Source: Centroberyx gerrardi
Lineage: Eukaryota; Chordata; Actinopteri; Beryciformes; Berycidae
NCBI RefSeq assembly: GCF_048128805.1
Contig: NC_136001.1
Coordinates: forward strand, 9,988,001 to 10,052,000
DNA: 64,000 nucleotides
Reading direction: 5' to 3'
The translations under genes were made by a program, and so were the position numbers. Positions within the stretch are counted from its first letter, which is position 1. Each line of letters begins with the position of its first letter. Of the stretch, positions 60,901 to 64,000 are shown in pieces. The notes below the pieces were generated by a model that was not told where the DNA came from, ran no database searches, and was given only the letters and a program-made list of their open reading frames with translations.

Positions 60901-63559
60901 TGGCTGCAACGTATTTTCCCTTTTTCAGAAGTCTGGCCGAGGAAAAGGGCAAGGGGAGGTGATGCCGACTCTGGACATGGCGCTATTTGATTGGACGGAT
61001 TATGAGGATATGAAACCTGTGGACTCCTGGCCACCGTCCAGGAAGAAAGGTCAGTATTCAGCTGCAATCATTTACCTATCCAAAAGTGTCAAAGTCACAA
61101 CTGAGAGGTTGGACCCATAAAACATGGTTTGATTTAAAAACAGGGTTGGCAGACATAATCCTAATCAAGTTGAAATGACCCTAATCATATCAGATTGTCA
61201 TTGTAAAATGAAAAACTACAACCCACGACTTTTGAATTCTGAAAAGCTTTGAGCTTGCTTGACCTCCGCAGAACTGCTTAATTTCTGTCCCCCTTCAGGC
61301 ATTTTACTTTAGTAAACATCAAGTCAATTTAAGTTAGCATACTTTTTGGGGATTGACAACTAACCTGACACTATCTGAATTGGGCTGAAGCAGTAATCCC
61401 CACCCATCTGGTAGGCAAAGCGATTAAAACAAACATGAAGAATTATGTGCAAAAATTGTTTGACCCAGGCCTTGTGCAAATATAAATGTTGGGGTTACAG
61501 GATTTATCCAACCCCAACATGGGATCATACTGCCAAAGTGGACTGGGAATCCAAAGGCTGTTATCCACTGAGAAATAACCATATATGCTCTCTGTTATCT
61601 GTGGTATCTGTGGTATCTGTGGTATACACCACAGATAAAAGCATAATTTGTTTTTGTCACTTGCCTGCTGCAGACAAGAGGCGGAGTAAGAACCTTAGCA
61701 GTGGCAATGTGACTGTGGATACTGACGCCATTGAGCCATGTGACCACCACCTGGACTGTCTCCCAGGTCAGTTTGGGCCATACATCATACTGTTAACCAC
61801 TTCTTAACAACCTCTGTGATCTAACAAAAACAAATGTATTAATTCACAACTTATTGAACTGTTTTTCTTACCAGCAATGTTTAACTTTGATTTATTTAAA
61901 GCTTCACTAGGCAACTTGGCAGCTCCAAATGGCAGCGAGATGTAACTGTTTGAAAAATTTGAACTTCAGTACCCAAAAATCATGCAATGTCACGTCAGCA
62001 AAGTGCACACAGCACATTCATGTTTATCAAGTGATCGCTTTATACCAAATAATACCAAAGGGACAAGAGAGGTAAAAGATATAACGTTGGTGAGTCCAGC
62101 TTTCTCGCTCGCTCGCTGCTGTTTAGGAGACTAATTCATTCTTAAGTTTTGATTCGTCAGTTTCTGTGGACGGAGAAGTGTCCATACCCAACATCAGAAG
62201 TTCATTTGGGCAAATAGATCAAATCTACAGCGCCACAATTAGAGGGAATGGATGCTCTTCTCTGTTGTAGCCCCACTTTGTGATTTAGGCTGATAAGACG
62301 GGTGTATTTTCATATCAAAATCTTGCCTAGTGCAGCTTTAATTAAGTTGTTTTTCAATGTTTAATATGAAACCTCTGTGCAGCTGTTGATTTTTACGTGG
62401 TTGCTCCTCTTTAACCTCACTTCAGGTTCTTGCTGTGACCTGAGACAACACGAGTGCAAACCTCACAACCGAGGCCTCAACAACAAGTGCTACGATGACT
62501 GCATGTGTGAGGAGGGTGAGTGAGGACGACATAAGGTCATACCATGAACGCCATTTAATTCAAACCATAACTCACAGTAACGTATCATGAGATATGGGTC
62601 ACTGCTTAAAGTGTTATTCCACTTGGTAGCACTTTTTAACACGCGTATAAAAGCGTTCAAGAGCAATCAACTCCTGACATCAGCTGCCCTTGCAGTCTGC
62701 TGTTATCATGCATTAGGGCCTTTTTTCTAGTCTCACTGTTTTTAATCAAGGTTTTAAAAATGAAAGTAAGTGAGTGGTGGTGACTAGAGGTCCCCAGAGT
62801 GGCTTTTACTGCTGGCTGACTGCTCTTGAACTCCTGTAGAGGGACACAGCACATTTTCCAGTGTTAATAAGTGTTGTTTTTCCAGTGAAAATTATTTGGA
62901 GTTGACAAGTGTTGATTGGAGAGTCGTTTGTCCACTCATAAAGCTGGTATGGCTTTCAAAACTATCTGGGTATGGAGTTACATAAGCATTTCCATAGTGT
63001 TGATTTTTACACTCATACACATACACATACACATACACACTCTGTCTTTACCTGTATCATATTTTAATGTTTATGTACTATTTCCAATCTTAATGTTCCT
63101 GTACTTTCTGCTTTAACCCCAAAAGCCAGGGACAGGGGTTGCAAATTAGCCTCGGCTAGAAACCTGCATGCATGGCATTTATTTTGTATTTTATATATGA
63201 AACAATATTTAATGCATTTGTCCCTGGTAAATAAAGGAGTAAATAAATAAATAACTAAATAAAATAAATTAGCACTGGGCATTTTGCTGTGTATGTGCAC
63301 TAAAATGTAAAAAACAAACAAAAAGGAAAACAAATATTTCTTTTGTACACCTACAGACTTGCAGACTTTGCTCACCTTAGCGTTCTCTATCTCACAGAGT
63401 GCATCTAAATCTACGGCTAATGCATTATCTATTTTGTCGATTTCAGGATTTCGTTGCTATGCTAAATTCCACCGGAAGCGACGCGTGACCAGGAGGAGGG
63501 GTCGCTGTGTGGTGCCAGAGTCAGCCAACAGCGACCAAGGGGGCTTCATCACTATCTGA
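56075..63559 (+). CDS. draxin: Draxin, secreted axon-guidance protein
   Basis: Six coding exons: 56075-56582, 57088-57305, 60929-61049, 61674-61766, 62426-62515 and 63447-63559, joined in frame to 380 residues (human about 349). The ATG begins a signal peptide ([18 protein letters not shown]). A basic, low-complexity region follows, with a Gly-His-Gly-Asn run near 144-156. Exon 3 is Pro/Ser-rich. Exon 4 carries the highly conserved [17 protein letters not shown]-glycosylation sequons lie at Asn289 and Asn294. The C-terminal domain has ten cysteines (305, 311, 316, 317, 324, 335, 339, 341, 347, 364) and the HNRGLNNKC signature. The family is secreted in the nervous system, binds DCC and netrin-1, repels commissural axons and antagonises Wnt through LRP6. 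The acceptor before the start is a tandem CAGCAG (56047-56052). The coding region is intact. Confidence 0.96.
57963..57994. repeat. (CA)n microsatellite in draxin intron
   Basis: A CA run of about 32 bases. Confidence 0.9.
59522..60015. mobile_element. Probable non-autonomous hAT-like element
   Basis: Begins CAGTGTTGGAGATTACTGAG and ends with repeated GTAAGTGACAAAGTAAAGTAACTAA motifs, as in fish hAT elements of the CAGTGTTGGG type. The right terminus is not clear. Confidence 0.45.
61896..62341. mobile_element. TTAA-flanked MITE in draxin intron
   Basis: Left TTAAAGCTTCACTAGGCAAC; the right end inverts to TTAAAGCTGCACTAGGCAAG. About 446 bases, no coding capacity. It sits between the exons for the first and second parts of the cysteine-rich domain. 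Confidence 0.8.
63110..63270 (+). mobile_element. Non-LTR retroelement 3' tail in draxin intron
   Basis: GGGACAGGGGTTGCAAATTAGC ... TGTCCCTGGTAAATAAA followed by an AAATA-rich tail, a common fish LINE 3' end. Only the tail is present. Confidence 0.55.
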
Positions 63560-64000
63560 AGAGGAGGAGGAGGAGGAGGAGGAGGAGGAGGTAAAGGGAG
63601 GAAGAACAGGAAACATGACCCCATGACCACTTTGACATAGCAGACAGCACAGCCAAGACGTCACGTGACACAGCTAATGGACCGAGTGCTTAAAGGCGAC
63701 GGCTTGCTGGTTTGAGCTCATTCGTTTGGTTTTTTTTCCACATCGATCCCACAGTGCAAAGCATCCAAATGCCATCATCTGGTCTTGTCAGTTACACAAA
63801 AAACCCCACAGATGACTAAGCTGGAAACACTGTCATGCATGTTGCATTGTGGGATGGATCCAGCAAGCCGCCATCTTTAAGCACTTACTCAATTCATTTA
63901 GAATCCCATACATCAGTCTTAATTTGGTTTTGTTCACTCCAGCATCACTACAGAATCGTATGTACGTGTTCAAAAACAACAAATACGCAGTCTCTCTCTC
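63560..64000 (+). other. draxin: draxin 3' UTR start with (GGA)n run
   Basis: Immediately after the stop is a (GGA)n run (63561-63591). No AATAAA was seen before the window ends, so the UTR probably continues beyond it. Confidence 0.6.

Overview
The window is nuclear DNA of a ray-finned (teleost) fish. The genes have many short GT-AG introns. The repeats are typical fish ones: TTAA-flanked MITEs, a Tc1/mariner-type MITE, L2-type LINE tails, tRNA-derived SINEs and many microsatellites. The gene order (her4 array, a second her-type gene, pank4, draxin) is vertebrate. I cannot name the species.

Region 1 (1-28 kb) is a her4 (Hes5-type Notch effector) cluster. It holds six two-exon bHLH-Orange genes: ATGs at 354, 4577, 8428 and 12795 on the plus strand, one inverted copy (22284, minus), and 26222 (plus). 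Each has a near-identical promoter with a CCAAT box, a CSL-type site and TATAAATA. Four copies end in WRPW. Copies 2 and 4 stop four residues early, at the same TGG-to-TGA change, and so lack the Groucho/TLE tether. The spacers carry three repeated non-coding modules (A, B, C), each normally built around a perfect TGTGGGAA CSL site. The 3' UTRs hold a series of short hairpins, several with pyrimidine-purine-pyrimidine triloops like Roquin constitutive decay elements. A block of about 6 kb (copy-1 spacer, copy 2 and its spacer) has been duplicated. Between copies 4 and 5 lies a degenerate her/Hes HLH gene (18089-18566) without a proper basic region or WRPW, followed by a broken duplicate of part of its exon 2.

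Region 2 (29.1-42.5 kb) is a complete 19-exon pank4 gene of 781 codons: a pantothenate-kinase-like domain fused to a DUF89 phosphatase domain. It keeps the Glu and Arg that amniote PANK4 has lost. Its introns hold a foldback MITE, a GC-AG splice pair, a decayed extra copy of exon 14 and a possible 6-nt microexon.

Region 3 (42.5-64 kb) has the pank4 3' flank, a likely CpG-rich non-coding first exon of draxin near 47.1-47.3 kb, a long repeat-rich intron, and six coding exons of draxin (56075-63559, 380 codons). Draxin is a secreted axon-guidance and Wnt-modulating protein with a 10-cysteine C-terminal domain.

How they work together: the her4 genes should be switched on by Notch/CSL through promoter and spacer sites. 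Copies with and without WRPW, plus the HLH-only relative, could form a mixed repressor system. pank4 and draxin are independent neighbours. No retrovirus, CRISPR, rRNA or intact tRNA gene was seen.
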